Of a stretch of DNA of 64,000 nucleotides, positions 16,619 through 26,033 are shown one piece after another (within the stretch, counting starts at the first letter, position 1; each line of letters begins with the position of its first letter). The stretch is from Glaciimonas sp. PCH181 (GTDB taxonomy: Bacteria > Pseudomonadota > Gammaproteobacteria > Burkholderiales > Burkholderiaceae_D). The notes below the pieces were generated by a model. It was not told where the DNA came from, searched no databases, and was given only the letters and a program-made list of their open reading frames with translations. The stretch lies in contig NZ_PYFP01000001.1 in NCBI RefSeq assembly GCF_003056055.1, positions 1,054,001 through 1,118,000 of the forward strand, written 5' to 3'. A program made the translations under genes and the position numbers.

Positions 16619-19135
16619 ATGTCTGCCCGATCTACTTTGCCTGCAATACTTACCGTTCACATTCGCCCATCTCAGGCACCGGTTTATCAGCGCTGGCATG
16701 CCGCACGCCGCTTAAGACGATCTGTGCGCATTGTCCGTATTGCACTGCTAGGCATGGCCTTCGGCACCGGCTTCAGCATCAACCAAAACGTTTTCGCTGC
16801 CGAGCGACCTGCGCTGAATATTGCGGCAGCGCAACGCTATGACATTCCTGCAGGACCGCTTGGCCGCACGCTTTCCAGTGTTGCCGTCAACGCTGGAATC
16901 GCCCTATCGTTTGACCCGGCATTGACGGAGGGCAAGAGCAGTCCCTCGCTTGCCGGGCGCTATGTTCCACGGGATGCCATCGCCCATCTGCTGACCGGCA
17001 GCAACCTGGAATTGATTGCACGTACCGACGGCAGCTACACCTTGGGCAAAGTCACTGCCACCGCTGCCGCTACCGAAGACCGTGCCGAGCAGACTCTGCC
17101 GATGGTCAATGTCGCAGGTTCGAACCTGCGCGACACGACTACCGAAGGCAGCGCGTCCTACACGACGCGCGCCACAACCGCGGCGACTGGCCTGACGCTA
17201 TCGCTGCGCGACACGCCGCAATCGGTGACTGTCGTTACGCGTCAGCAGATCGAAGATCAGGATCTACAGTCGCTGAGTGAAGTCCTCAAAAACGTCACGG
17301 GGGTATTTGTCACCAGTTCCGACAGTGACCGCAATGACTTCTACGCACGCGGCTTTTATATCGATAACCTGCAATATGATGGCGTGCCGACCTCGCTCGG
17401 CTTGTCGTTTTATGGCGAATCCAGCAACGATTCGGCCATCTACGATCGCATTGAAGTCGTGCGCGGCGCAACCGGCCTGACGACTGGCGCAGGCAATCCG
17501 TCAGCCTCCATCAATTTGGTGCGCAAACACCCCGATAGCAAAGTATTTACAGGCAATATCTCTGCGGGGATTGGCTCAAAGGATCACTATCGCAGCACAC
17601 TCGATCTCTCCACGCCGCTGACCGAAGATGGCCGTATTCGCGGCCGTATCGTTAGCACGATTGATGAGCACAACTCCCAACTCGATCTCTATCACGACCG
17701 CAAGCAAGTATTTTACGGCGTGATAGATGCCGACCTGACACCGGATACCAAACTCAGCATCGGCGCGGACTATCAGGCCAACCGCCCCACCGCGTCAACC
17801 TGGGGCGGTCTCCCGCTAGTGTTTTCAAACGGCCAACCGACCGATTGGAATACATCCAAAACCACCGCCGCCGACTGGACGCACTGGTCCAGCACCAACC
17901 GCACCATCTTCGCCTCGCTCGAACAACGACTGGATAATGGATGGAAGATCAAAACCAATCTATCGCACCGCGAAAGCGACTATAACGCCAAGCTGCTCTA
18001 CCTTCACGGTCAGCCGGATGTCATTACCGGAACTGGGCTGCGCGCACTGCCAAACTATTCCGAATACTCCTTTAAGCAGAACAATATTGATGTGCAAGCC
18101 AACGGCCCATTCTCACTGCTTGGTCGCCAACATGAACTCGTTGTCGGCTTGAGCGCCAACCGCTCTCACGAGGTAAAAGCGTCGCATACCCGCAGTGGCA
18201 CGTTAGACAGCACAGGAAATTTCTACAATTGGGATGGCTCTTTCGCCGAACCGAACTGGGGTCCGCTAGCACTTACCGGGGATGAGAAAATTCGCCAACT
18301 CGGCGTCTACAGTGCAGCACGCCTGTCGTTAACGGATTCAGTCAAATTGATCATGGGCGGCCGCCAGAATAGTTGGAAATCTGACGGTTTGACCGAATCC
18401 CGCAGCCACAATGTATTCACCCCTTATGCCGGTCTGATAGTTGATATCAATAAGACCTATTCGGCCTATGCGAGTTATACCGATGTCTTCCAGCCGCAGG
18501 ACTATCGAAATCGTAATGGCGCCTATCTTGATCCAGTCACCGGCAAAAACTATGAAGCCGGCATCAAGGGCGAACACTTTGGCGGCAAGCTCAACACTTC
18601 TTTTTCCGTCTTCCGAATTGCGCAAAATAATGTCGCGCAACTGGATGGCGATTACATCATTCCCGGCACCTCAGACAGCGCTTATTATGGTGCCAAAGGC
18701 GTAGTGAGCCGTGGCTTTGAAGCGCAGGTTTCGGGAGAGTTGGCGACCGGCTGGAATGCCTCGCTAGGAGTATCACGGGTGATTTCGCGCGACGCGACCA
18801 ATACGCTGATCAATACGACGTTTCCGGCCACGCTGGTGACGCTGTTTTCCACTTACCATTTATCAGGTGACTGGAGCGGCTTGACCATCGGTGGCGGCGT
18901 GAACTGGCAAAACCGCAATTTCACCACCTTTTCCAGCAAAGCCGGAGACTTCGAGTATGAACAAAAGGCGTTCGGCGTTGTTAATCTGATGGCCCGTTAC
19001 GCGTTCACGCCTAAGCTATCGCTTCAGGTCAACGTCAATAACTTGTTCGATAAAAAATACTATATAAACATCGACGGTCAAGGTCAATTCGGCGCGATAC
19101 GCAACGTCATGTCGACACTGACCTACCGGTTTTAA
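16619..19135 (+). CDS. TonB-dependent siderophore receptor (transducer type)
   Basis: 838 residues. Outer-membrane ferric-siderophore receptor. A long basic N-terminus and hydrophobic segment lead to cleavage near AFA-AE at about residue 60. A secretin/TonB short N-terminal signalling domain (about 65-145; YDIPAGPLGRTLSSVAVNAGIALSFD) interacts with FecR. The plug holds LRDTPQSVTVVTRQQIEDQ, GFYIDNLQYDGVP and YDRIEVVRGATGLTTGAGNPSASINLVRK; the barrel ends in NNLFDKKYY and a final aromatic Phe (LTYRF). This layout is that of FpvA/FhuE-like receptors; the ligand cannot be read from sequence. AGGGAA precedes the start. It is the presumed target of the FecI-like sigma factor. Confidence 0.92.
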   Translation: MSARSTLPAILTVHIRPSQAPVYQRWHAARRLRRSVRIVRIALLGMAFGTGFSINQNVFAAERPALNIAAAQRYDIPAGPLGRTLSSVAVNAGIALSFDPALTEGKSSPSLAGRYVPRDAIAHLLTGSNLELIARTDGSYTLGKVTATAAATEDRAEQTLPMVNVAGSNLRDTTTEGSASYTTRATTAATGLTLSLRDTPQSVTVVTRQQIEDQDLQSLSEVLKNVTGVFVTSSDSDRNDFYARGFYIDNLQYDGVPTSLGLSFYGESSNDSAIYDRIEVVRGATGLTTGAGNPSASINLVRKHPDSKVFTGNISAGIGSKDHYRSTLDLSTPLTEDGRIRGRIVSTIDEHNSQLDLYHDRKQVFYGVIDADLTPDTKLSIGADYQANRPTASTWGGLPLVFSNGQPTDWNTSKTTAADWTHWSSTNRTIFASLEQRLDNGWKIKTNLSHRESDYNAKLLYLHGQPDVITGTGLRALPNYSEYSFKQNNIDVQANGPFSLLGRQHELVVGLSANRSHEVKASHTRSGTLDSTGNFYNWDGSFAEPNWGPLALTGDEKIRQLGVYSAARLSLTDSVKLIMGGRQNSWKSDGLTESRSHNVFTPYAGLIVDINKTYSAYASYTDVFQPQDYRNRNGAYLDPVTGKNYEAGIKGEHFGGKLNTSFSVFRIAQNNVAQLDGDYIIPGTSDSAYYGAKGVVSRGFEAQVSGELATGWNASLGVSRVISRDATNTLINTTFPATLVTLFSTYHLSGDWSGLTIGGGVNWQNRNFTTFSSKAGDFEYEQKAFGVVNLMARYAFTPKLSLQVNVNNLFDKKYYINIDGQGQFGAIRNVMSTLTYRF

Positions 19136-19183
19136 TCGGAAATCCGGCCTTGGTTGCATGCCAGTCTGGTGGCCAGCATAGCT

Positions 19184-19219
19184 TCAATCCCGATGCCGAC
19201 TGTTCGGCATCGGGATTGA
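19184..19219. terminator. 16-bp perfect hairpin after the receptor gene
   Basis: Arms 19184-19199 and 19204-19219 are perfectly complementary over 16 bases with a CTGT loop. It lies 48 bases after the receptor stop codon. The tail lacks a T run, so it may be a factor-dependent terminator or an mRNA-stabilising hairpin. Confidence 0.6.
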
Positions 19220-19503
19220 TTGCCGCCCGCTATGGCGACGTAGTGCTTCATGCCGAAACGCTGACCGTTTCAGATATACAAAGAACTTGCGTATAAAAAT
19301 GTATGCATTTCGCCTTATCGTGCGTCGTGAGCACCAAATGGTCAAGATGATGGATCAAGTTATTCTCCTGAAACGTAAGAGTGAAATGACGGATAAACAT
19401 CATCAGGATGATGGGATTATCCGTTAAATCACGTGACTGGTAGCAAGGGAATGATGAGGCTTAGCCAGAAATAAACGATACGATGCGGCAATGATTGTAG
19501 CGA
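19220..19503 (+). other. Non-coding gap between convergent genes
   Basis: The rest of the 368-base gap between the siderophore receptor and the monooxygenase gene; apart from the hairpin just upstream I see no gene or clear signal. Confidence 0.4.
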
Positions 19504-20811
19504 TTAATTCTTCAAATAACTGCGCAAAGTCGCACCTTCGTATTCCAGACGGAATTGCCCACGACGCTGCAATTCCGGGATCACCTGATCCACAAAATCA
19601 TCGAATCCGTCTGGCAAATGTGCTGGTGTAATCACGAAGCCATCGGCCCCGCCTTCTGCGATGATATGACCCATCCAGTCGGCGATGTCGCTGGCGGTCC
19701 CGACGATCTGCGGCACCAGCACACCAGTGGCATACAGACGTCCAATGTCGGCTAGCGTCAGTTTTTGTTCCGCCGAGATTTCGCGGATCAGACTGAACAA
19801 GCCCTGCATACCGGCGACCTGTAAATCGCCAATCGGCGCATCCAGTGGATAGGCAGAAAAGTCGACATTCATATGGCTGGATAATGTCGATAAGCCCACA
19901 ATGGGATCAACCAGAGCATTGTGTTGTGCCCGTTTTTCTTCTGCTTCGCCGATTGTTTCTCCAACAAATGGCATGATCGCGGTCAGTACTTTGATGTCTT
20001 GCGGAGCGCGTCCAAATTTTGGCGTGCGACTTTTAAGGTCGTTATAGAACCGTTGCATACGCGCCAGATCGGGCTGAATGGTGAATACCACCTCCGCCCA
20101 GCGCGCCGCGAAATCCTGCCCGCGATGCGATGATCCGGCCTGAATAATGACCGGTCCGCGTTGTGGCGAAGCGGGAATATTTAATGGCCCACGCACAGTG
20201 AAATGCGCCCCTTGATGATCGATGGCGGAGACCAGATCGGGATCTGCATAACGGCCGCTGTTGACCTCCAGCAGCAGCGCATCTTCGCCCCAACTGCCCC
20301 ACAATTTATGCGTGACTTCAAGGAATTCGTCGGCGCGATCATAGCGTGCGTCATGTCCCAACGTTTCACGCAGACCAAAATTATCAGCCTCGCCCTGATT
20401 GACTGAGGTGACGACATTCCAGCTGGCACGGCCATCCGACAAGTGATCCAGCGTCGAAAATTCACGCGCCAGACTATACGGCTGAGAATAGGTCGTTGAG
20501 CGCGTCGCCCCCAAGCCGATATGCGACGTCACCGCTGCCAGCGCACCCAGTATCGGCAACGGGTCCATCCGCGTGGCATCCTGATCGCCGTGGGCAACGC
20601 CATACCGATGATCGCCCCCAAACCGCGTGGATATGGCAAGACGATCAGCAAAAAACAGTAAATCGAATTTGCCGCGTTCTAGCGTCCGGGCAATGTTGGT
20701 GTAGTAATCAAGTTTGAGAAATCCGCCTGACTGACTAGCGGGATGCCGCCACAGCACCTGGCTGTGAGCAGCATTACCAGCAATCAAAAATGCGGCGAGG
20801 TGCATTTGCAT
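19504..20811 (-). CDS. FMN-dependent monooxygenase, NtaA/SnaA/DmoA family
   Basis: About 435 residues. Luciferase-like (LLM class) oxygenase of the nitrilotriacetate/dibenzothiophene-desulfurisation type, which uses reduced FMN to oxidise organic substrates, often sulfur compounds. Visible are WRHPASQSGGFLKLDYYTNIARTLERGKFDLLFFADRL, ATRMDPLPILGALAAVTSHIGLGATRSTTYSQPYSLAREFSTLDHLSDGRASWNVVTS, GPVIIQAGSS, and the C-terminal DGFVITP. The ATG at 20811 is preferred, with TTG 20823 as alternative. It follows the sulfonate-binding protein gene by under 20 bases, so a role in alkylsulfur use is likely, substrate unknown. Confidence 0.85.
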   Translation of the reverse strand: MQMHLAAFLIAGNAAHSQVLWRHPASQSGGFLKLDYYTNIARTLERGKFDLLFFADRLAISTRFGGDHRYGVAHGDQDATRMDPLPILGALAAVTSHIGLGATRSTTYSQPYSLAREFSTLDHLSDGRASWNVVTSVNQGEADNFGLRETLGHDARYDRADEFLEVTHKLWGSWGEDALLLEVNSGRYADPDLVSAIDHQGAHFTVRGPLNIPASPQRGPVIIQAGSSHRGQDFAARWAEVVFTIQPDLARMQRFYNDLKSRTPKFGRAPQDIKVLTAIMPFVGETIGEAEEKRAQHNALVDPIVGLSTLSSHMNVDFSAYPLDAPIGDLQVAGMQGLFSLIREISAEQKLTLADIGRLYATGVLVPQIVGTASDIADWMGHIIAEGGADGFVITPAHLPDGFDDFVDQVIPELQRRGQFRLEYEGATLRSYLKN

Positions 20812-20829
20812 AGGAACTTTCAATAACGA

Positions 20830-21795
20830 TTAAAGCAATGCTTCGCCGTACACTTTGTCCTTCACTTGCACCGGATTTTTGATCAGATTCAACTTATAGA
20901 AGGCCTCCACGATTTGCTGTTGTTCGGCAATGATGCCCGCATCCATGGGTACGGTCGTGTAGTTACGACGCTCGGTCGCCAGACGTAATACCTTGGCGTC
21001 CACGCCCAGTTGCGGTGCCAGCAAATCTGCTGTTTCCTGCGGATGTGCCTGCGTCCAAATGTTGGTTTTTTTCAATTCGACAAATAGCGTCCGGATGATA
21101 TGTTTGTTTTGATCAACGAACTTCGGATTGGCAAGATGGAAGGTACGATTATTTGATAAGCCTGTACCGTCGCGCAAAATACGTGGGCTGGTAGAAATCT
21201 GCTGACCGGCAAGAAACGGATCCCATAAAGTGGCGGCATCAACGTTGCCGGACTGAAAAGTGGCCCGCACATCCGCTGCATTGCTGACATAAACAGGGAC
21301 GATATCGTTGTAGGTCAGACCAACTTCTTCTAAGGCCTTTACCAACAGATATTGCACATTCCAACCGCGTCCCAATGCAATTTTTTTGCCCTTCAATTCC
21401 TTGATCGAGCGAATTGGCGAATCCTGCGCGACAAATATGCCGATCCCTTTTGGATACGGCTGTTCAGCCGCCAGATAGACAGCGTTCACGCCGGAGGCAT
21501 TGGCAAATACCGATGGCGTATCGGCCGCATGACCGAAATCAATCGCCTCGGCGTTGAGCGCTTCGGTCAATTGCGGACCTGCCGCGAATTCGAACCATTT
21601 GACTTTCCATCCCAGCGGTTGCAACGCTTTCTCCAGATTGCCAGTGCCTTTGAGAATATTCAACGTGTTAAATTTTTGATAGCCGATCCGCAGCGTCTTC
21701 TCTTCGGCAGCCATACTCAACGGAACGGTGCCTACCAGTGCACTCGCGGCCAGCCCTTGCAAGATCAGGCGTCTTTTATTCGATGTCGTCGTCAT
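20830..21795 (-). CDS. SsuA-like aliphatic sulfonate-binding protein
   Basis: 321 residues. Periplasmic substrate-binding protein of the nitrate/sulfonate/taurine ABC family. A signal with paired Arg (NKRRLILQGLAASALVGTVPLSMA) looks Tat-like. The mature part has LRIGYQKFNTLNILKGTGNLEKAL, VKWFEFAAGPQLTEALNAEAIDFGHAADTPSVFA, IKELKGKKIALGRGWNVQYLL and the VDAATLWDPFLA motif typical of SsuA. I start at 21795, with GGA seven bases upstream; the longer frame to 21840 adds nothing family-like. It is the first gene of a two-gene unit with the monooxygenase; permease and ATPase genes are absent nearby. Confidence 0.85.
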   Translation of the reverse strand: MTTTSNKRRLILQGLAASALVGTVPLSMAAEEKTLRIGYQKFNTLNILKGTGNLEKALQPLGWKVKWFEFAAGPQLTEALNAEAIDFGHAADTPSVFANASGVNAVYLAAEQPYPKGIGIFVAQDSPIRSIKELKGKKIALGRGWNVQYLLVKALEEVGLTYNDIVPVYVSNAADVRATFQSGNVDAATLWDPFLAGQQISTSPRILRDGTGLSNNRTFHLANPKFVDQNKHIIRTLFVELKKTNIWTQAHPQETADLLAPQLGVDAKVLRLATERRNYTTVPMDAGIIAEQQQIVEAFYKLNLIKNPVQVKDKVYGEALL

Positions 21796-22097
21796 GTTGT
21801 ATCCAGAAAATTGATGTCGGTCTAAAAGCGCGATACGCATAAGCTAATGCGCCTCGACTAAAGGATTGCTAGCGTAATCAAGTTAGGGGAATTCAGGAAC
21901 GAAGCATTTCAAGAATGATTAAACGTTTTCTGCATACACTTATGCATCGGCAAAAAGTTGGTGCCGACGTTTTAGCGCTATGGACATTGACGCATTATTT
22001 CAGCGTAGCTAAAGAGCAAATAAAAAAAGCGACCCGCAGAGGCTTAATCGCTTTTTTTAGTCTATCCGCTATCCACCAGATAGTTGGTGGCAGGACT
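21796..22097 (+). other. Gap with promoter region of the sulfonate unit
   Basis: About 300 bases upstream of the sulfonate-binding protein gene and downstream of the LprI-like gene. The only clear signal is the terminator at 22022-22058. Confidence 0.4.
22022..22058 (-). terminator. Terminator of the LprI-like gene
   Basis: AAAAAAAGCGA at 22022-22032 pairs with TCGCTTTTTTT at 22048-22058 around a 15-base loop. It could work in both directions and lies 40 bases past the LprI-like stop codon. Confidence 0.7.
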
Positions 22098-22484
22098 TTA
22101 TTGATCAAATTCCTTAAAATCTTTGGTCCGTTGTTCCGCATGCTGCGTCATACAACCCAGGTAAGCAATATTTCGTATCGTGCCGCCCTCATTCAAGCTG
22201 TACACAGCTTTGCAGTCATTCTCTCGAAATGTAACCCAAGCCCGTTGCGCGGTAATCAGATACTTCGTAATCGCTTCGTTCGGCACATCGGGCGTGCTTT
22301 TCTGCGCATACTTTTTTAACAGCGCTTGATAAGATTGGTTGAGACGCGCGTCGCCTTGATCAAACTGCTTCTGCGCGCACGCGTCCATTTCAATCGTATT
22401 ACGCTGCGTGACACAAGGATCTTCCGTTGCAGCGAAAGAAATCAGCGGTAACAGACAAAACAAACCCAACAATGATTTACGCAT
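22098..22484 (-). CDS. LprI/DUF1311-family secreted protein
   Basis: 128 residues. Signal peptide MRKSLLGLFCLLPLISFA, then the LprI core: DPC..QRNTIEMDACAQKQFDQGDARLNQSYQALLKKY, AQRAWVTFRENDCKAVY, GTIRNIAYLGCMTQHAEQRTKDF. Four conserved cysteines would form disulfides in the periplasm. The name comes from mycobacterial LprI, a lysozyme inhibitor; in proteobacteria the function is largely unproven. The start at 22484 has GGGATGG before it and gives a proper signal peptide. Confidence 0.85.
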   Translation of the reverse strand: MRKSLLGLFCLLPLISFAATEDPCVTQRNTIEMDACAQKQFDQGDARLNQSYQALLKKYAQKSTPDVPNEAITKYLITAQRAWVTFRENDCKAVYSLNEGGTIRNIAYLGCMTQHAEQRTKDFKEFDQ

Positions 22485-22604
22485 ACCATCCCATCCAATT
22501 AAGCCAATCTTTATTAACTTCATCAATGTCAAAGTTACCTCTGACGGATTTTAAATTCGCTTGAAAATGGAAGTCCCTCGTTTTAAATAACCCGCTATGC
22601 GCAA

Positions 22605-22630
22605 AAAAGGCCAGAAAAAACTGGCCTTTT
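22605..22630 (-). terminator. Intrinsic terminator of hom
   Basis: AAAAGGCCAG and CTGGCCTTTT form a ten-base stem with a six-base loop; on the minus strand a T run follows. It ends the alaA-hom unit. Confidence 0.85.
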
Positions 22631-22659
22631 CACGTTACTGGTTATCGTCGACTTCAGAC

Positions 22660-23970
22660 TTAGGTTAATTCTTCCAGTCGAATCTTCGTGACCATACCGA
22701 CTACTGTCTCCAATGCTTCGATTTTTGCAATCGCCGCTTCGACATTTTTCTCTTGCGTCTGATGCGTCAGCATGATGATGTCGGTACGAGTTTCGCCTTC
22801 AGCCGGTTCTTTTTGCAACATAGCGCTGATAGAAATCAACGAGTCTGCCAAAATATGCGTGACATCGGCCAACACACCCGGCTGATCCGTCACACGCATC
22901 CGCAGATAGTAACTGGTCGTGATTTCTGCCATCGGCAGAATCTGAATGTCGGTCATTGCATCCGGTTGGAATGCCAGATGCGGCACGCGATGTTCAGGAT
23001 CGGCAGTTGCCAGACGCGTGATATCGACCAGGTCAGCGATCACTGCCGACGCGGTTGGCTCAGCGCCTGCACCCTTGCCGTAATACAGCGTTTCGCCTAC
23101 TGCATCGCCGCGTACTAACACCGCATTCATCGCGCCTTCAACGTTAGCAATCAGACGACTAGCCGGAACTAATGTCGGATGTACACGCAACTCAATACCA
23201 GCTTCGGTACGTTTAGTGATACCGAGTAACTTGATGCGATAGCCGAGTTGTTCGGCATAACGAATATCCGTCGCCTGCAACTTGGTAATGCCCTCAACGT
23301 GCGCTTTGGCAAATTGCACTGGAATACCGAAAGCAATCGCCGCCATGATGGTCAGCTTATGAGCCGCGTCGACACCTTCAATATCGAAAGTCGGATCAGC
23401 TTCGGCGTAACCCAAGCGTTGCGCTTCTTTGAGCACGACCTCAAAATCCAGCCCTTTATCACGCATTTCCGACAGAATGAAGTTGGTGGTGCCGTTGATG
23501 ATGCCTGCGATCCATTCAATACGATTGGCGGTCAGACCTTCGCGCAATGCCTTGATAATGGGAATTCCACCAGCCACAGCCGCCTCGAACGCGACGATCA
23601 CGCCTTTTTCTTGCGCCGCTTTAAAAATCTCATTGCCATGCGTTGCGATCAGCGCTTTGTTCGCTGTGACGACGTGCTTGCCATTGGCAATGGCCTTCAA
23701 CACCAGATCTTTGGCGATGCCATAGCCACCAATCAGCTCGATGACAATGTCGATGTCCGGATTGTTAACTACCAGATTAGCGTCGTTGACTACTTCCACT
23801 TCGCCGTGCGTCAGTTGTTTGGCGCGCTCGGTGTTCAGATCGGCCACCATCGTAATTTCGATGCCGCGCCCAGCTCTTGCAGCAATTTCCTGCTGATTAC
23901 GTTTTAAAACGTCGAACGTGCCGGAACCGACCGTACCTATGCCTAGTAAACCTACTTTGATGGATTTCAT
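22660..23970 (-). CDS. hom: Homoserine dehydrogenase
   Basis: 436 residues. Reduces aspartate semialdehyde to homoserine on the way to threonine and methionine. NAD(P)-binding VGLLGIGTVGSGTFDVL opens the protein; GKHVVTANKALIA carries the conserved Lys region; the catalytic GIINGTTNFILSEM, AQRLGYAEADPTFDIEGVDAAHKL stretch is complete; a C-terminal ACT domain (about 350-430; YYLRMRVTDQPGVLADVTHILADSLISISAMLQ) would sense threonine. It lies downstream of alaA on the same strand. In relatives thrC follows; here a terminator and an LprI-like gene follow instead. Confidence 0.95.
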   Translation of the reverse strand: MKSIKVGLLGIGTVGSGTFDVLKRNQQEIAARAGRGIEITMVADLNTERAKQLTHGEVEVVNDANLVVNNPDIDIVIELIGGYGIAKDLVLKAIANGKHVVTANKALIATHGNEIFKAAQEKGVIVAFEAAVAGGIPIIKALREGLTANRIEWIAGIINGTTNFILSEMRDKGLDFEVVLKEAQRLGYAEADPTFDIEGVDAAHKLTIMAAIAFGIPVQFAKAHVEGITKLQATDIRYAEQLGYRIKLLGITKRTEAGIELRVHPTLVPASRLIANVEGAMNAVLVRGDAVGETLYYGKGAGAEPTASAVIADLVDITRLATADPEHRVPHLAFQPDAMTDIQILPMAEITTSYYLRMRVTDQPGVLADVTHILADSLISISAMLQKEPAEGETRTDIIMLTHQTQEKNVEAAIAKIEALETVVGMVTKIRLEELT

Positions 23971-24100
23971 AATCTCTACTATCTGAAAAAAATGCTGCTA
24001 TCGAAATGACCTAAGACCATCTCCGACGCTGTGAGCAACAACATGAAGCTCATCCACGAATCAAACCAACTGTTTTAAATCTGCCTTCAATGCGTCTTTC

Positions 24101-25366
24101 TTACGTACCGTGCCGCTTACGATATCCTTCAAGAAAATGCGCAATCCGACCGACCGATACTGCCAGATCATCCGTATTCGGCAAAAACACTACACGGAAA
24201 TGATCGTGGGTCGGGCAATTAAATCCCGTCCCTTGCACAATCAGCACTCTTTCTTCTGCCAATAGCTGATAGGCGAAATCCTGATCATCTGCAATCGGGT
24301 AAATATGCGGGTCAAGCCGCGGAAACATATACAACGCGGCTTTTGGTTTAACGCATGTTACGCCGGGAATATCGGTAAGTAACTTATACGCCATGTCGCG
24401 CTGACGTGTTAAGCGGCCATTCGGGGCGACTAAGTCGTTAATACTTTGATAGCCACCGAGCGCCGTTTGAATCGCATATTGACCCGGCGCGTTGGCACAC
24501 AAACGCATCGACGCCAGCATGTTCAAACCTTCGATATAACTTTTTGCATGTCTTTTTTCGCCTGATACGACCATCCAGCCAGCGCGATAACCGCATGAGC
24601 GATAATTTTTTGACAAGCCGTTGAAGGTGATAAACAGGACATCGTCAGCCAGCGAAGCCAACGAGGTATGCACGTGGCCATCGTAGAGAACCTTGTCGTA
24701 AATTTCATCGGCAAAGATGATCAACTGATGCTCACGCGCCAGATCGACGATTTCTTGCAATAACGTATCCGGATATAAAGCACCGGTAGGGTTATTGGGA
24801 TTAATCACCACGATTGCGCGCGTATTGGCGTTGATTTTGCTCTTGATATCGGCAATATCAGGGAACCAATCAGCCTTCTCATCACACACATAATGGCGTG
24901 GCGTACCGCCTGAAAGACTCACCGCTGCGGTCCACAAAGGATAGTCGGGTGACGGCACCAATACTTCATCACCGGTATTGAGCAACGCGTTCATGCTCAT
25001 TACAATTAATTCCGAGGCACCATTACCGAGATAAATATCTTCAATAGTGACGCCCCGAATGTTCTTTTGCTGGGTGTAATGCATCACCGACTTGCGCGGC
25101 GCGAACATACCTTTGGAATCGGTATAGCCTGCGGCATTACCCATATTGCGGATCATGTCCTGTACGATTTCATCGGGAGGCTCGAAACCGAAAACGGCCA
25201 GATTACCAATGTTCAATTTGATAATCTTATGGCCTTCTTCCTCCATTTGCCGCGCTTTTTCCAACACAGGTCCACGGATGTCGTAACAGACGTCGTCCAG
25301 TTTTTTTGATTTTTGAATTGGTCGCACAGCACGATCCTTGTTATTTGATGCCATATCGGCATGCAT
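24101..25366 (-). CDS. alaA: Alanine-producing aminotransferase AlaA
   Basis: 421 residues. Class I/II PLP aminotransferase making alanine from pyruvate and glutamate. KLNIGNLAVFGFEPPDEI, LGNGASELIVMSMNALLNTGDEVLVPSPDYPLWTAAVSLSGG, VVINPNNPTGALY, FADEIYDKVLYDG, and the PLP-Lys in FNGLSKNYRSCGYRAGW near residue 252 are as in E. coli AlaA. The start may be 25366 or the ATG four codons later; neither has a clear ribosome site. It precedes hom by 130 bases; alaA-hom linkage is usual in beta-proteobacteria. Confidence 0.9.
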   Translation of the reverse strand: MHADMASNNKDRAVRPIQKSKKLDDVCYDIRGPVLEKARQMEEEGHKIIKLNIGNLAVFGFEPPDEIVQDMIRNMGNAAGYTDSKGMFAPRKSVMHYTQQKNIRGVTIEDIYLGNGASELIVMSMNALLNTGDEVLVPSPDYPLWTAAVSLSGGTPRHYVCDEKADWFPDIADIKSKINANTRAIVVINPNNPTGALYPDTLLQEIVDLAREHQLIIFADEIYDKVLYDGHVHTSLASLADDVLFITFNGLSKNYRSCGYRAGWMVVSGEKRHAKSYIEGLNMLASMRLCANAPGQYAIQTALGGYQSINDLVAPNGRLTRQRDMAYKLLTDIPGVTCVKPKAALYMFPRLDPHIYPIADDQDFAYQLLAEERVLIVQGTGFNCPTHDHFRVVFLPNTDDLAVSVGRIAHFLEGYRKRHGT

Positions 25367-25616
25367 TCACTGGCGCAAAAGGGTTCGCCAGAATTAGCCC
25401 ATTAGAGTAGGCGAGAACCAGCCATTTTGCCGAAAGCGTGAAGCTTTATCAATCAAATTATCATGTAATAGCAGTTCGTTACCGATGGAAAACGCTACAA
25501 TGCAGCACTTTATTTTCCTTTTTACGGGAATTGGCGGGCTGCAACGATCTGATCGGACGACATTTGCTACGATCTTATCGACTTTAATTGCCGTCCTTCA
25601 CGCGGAGAATCAGACC

Positions 25617-26033
25617 ATGAAGCTGCACCACACCGCAACACAGCAATACCAGACCGTGACCGCCTATGATGACAATGGTGTCGACATCAATCTGGTCCGT
25701 TTTGATTACAGCCTGCTCGTCCTGCCAGAATCGCCGCCGGTCGCATGGCCTGTGCGCAACTTTGAGCGACTAGACCCGGAACACTTTGCCCATATCGCCA
25801 GCATGGATCCCGATGTTGTCATACTCGGCACGGGCAAACGCCAGCGCTTTGTGCATCCAAAACTGACAACGGTCCTGACTGCGCGCCGTATCGGCGTGGA
25901 ATGCATGGACAATCAGGCGGCATGCCGTACCTACAACATTTTGATGGCCGAAGGACGCAAAGTCGCGCTAGCATTAATTTTCGACACAGTCGATCCGATC
26001 TCCACAATCAAGGGACCCGCTCAAGATGCGTGA
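25617..26033 (+). CDS. Mth938-like domain protein (DUF498)
   Basis: 138 residues. Small cytosolic protein of the Mth938/NDUFAF3 fold: MKLHHTATQQYQTVTAYDDNGVDIN, SLLVLPE, DPDVVILGTGKRQRFVHPKL and GVECMDNQAACRTYNILMAEGRKVALAL. In mitochondria a relative helps assemble complex I; the bacterial role is unclear. The start at 25617 has GGAG nine bases upstream and matches the family; a 44-residue upstream extension is not conserved. It overlaps the arnT start by eight bases. Confidence 0.85.
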   Translation: MKLHHTATQQYQTVTAYDDNGVDINLVRFDYSLLVLPESPPVAWPVRNFERLDPEHFAHIASMDPDVVILGTGKRQRFVHPKLTTVLTARRIGVECMDNQAACRTYNILMAEGRKVALALIFDTVDPISTIKGPAQDA

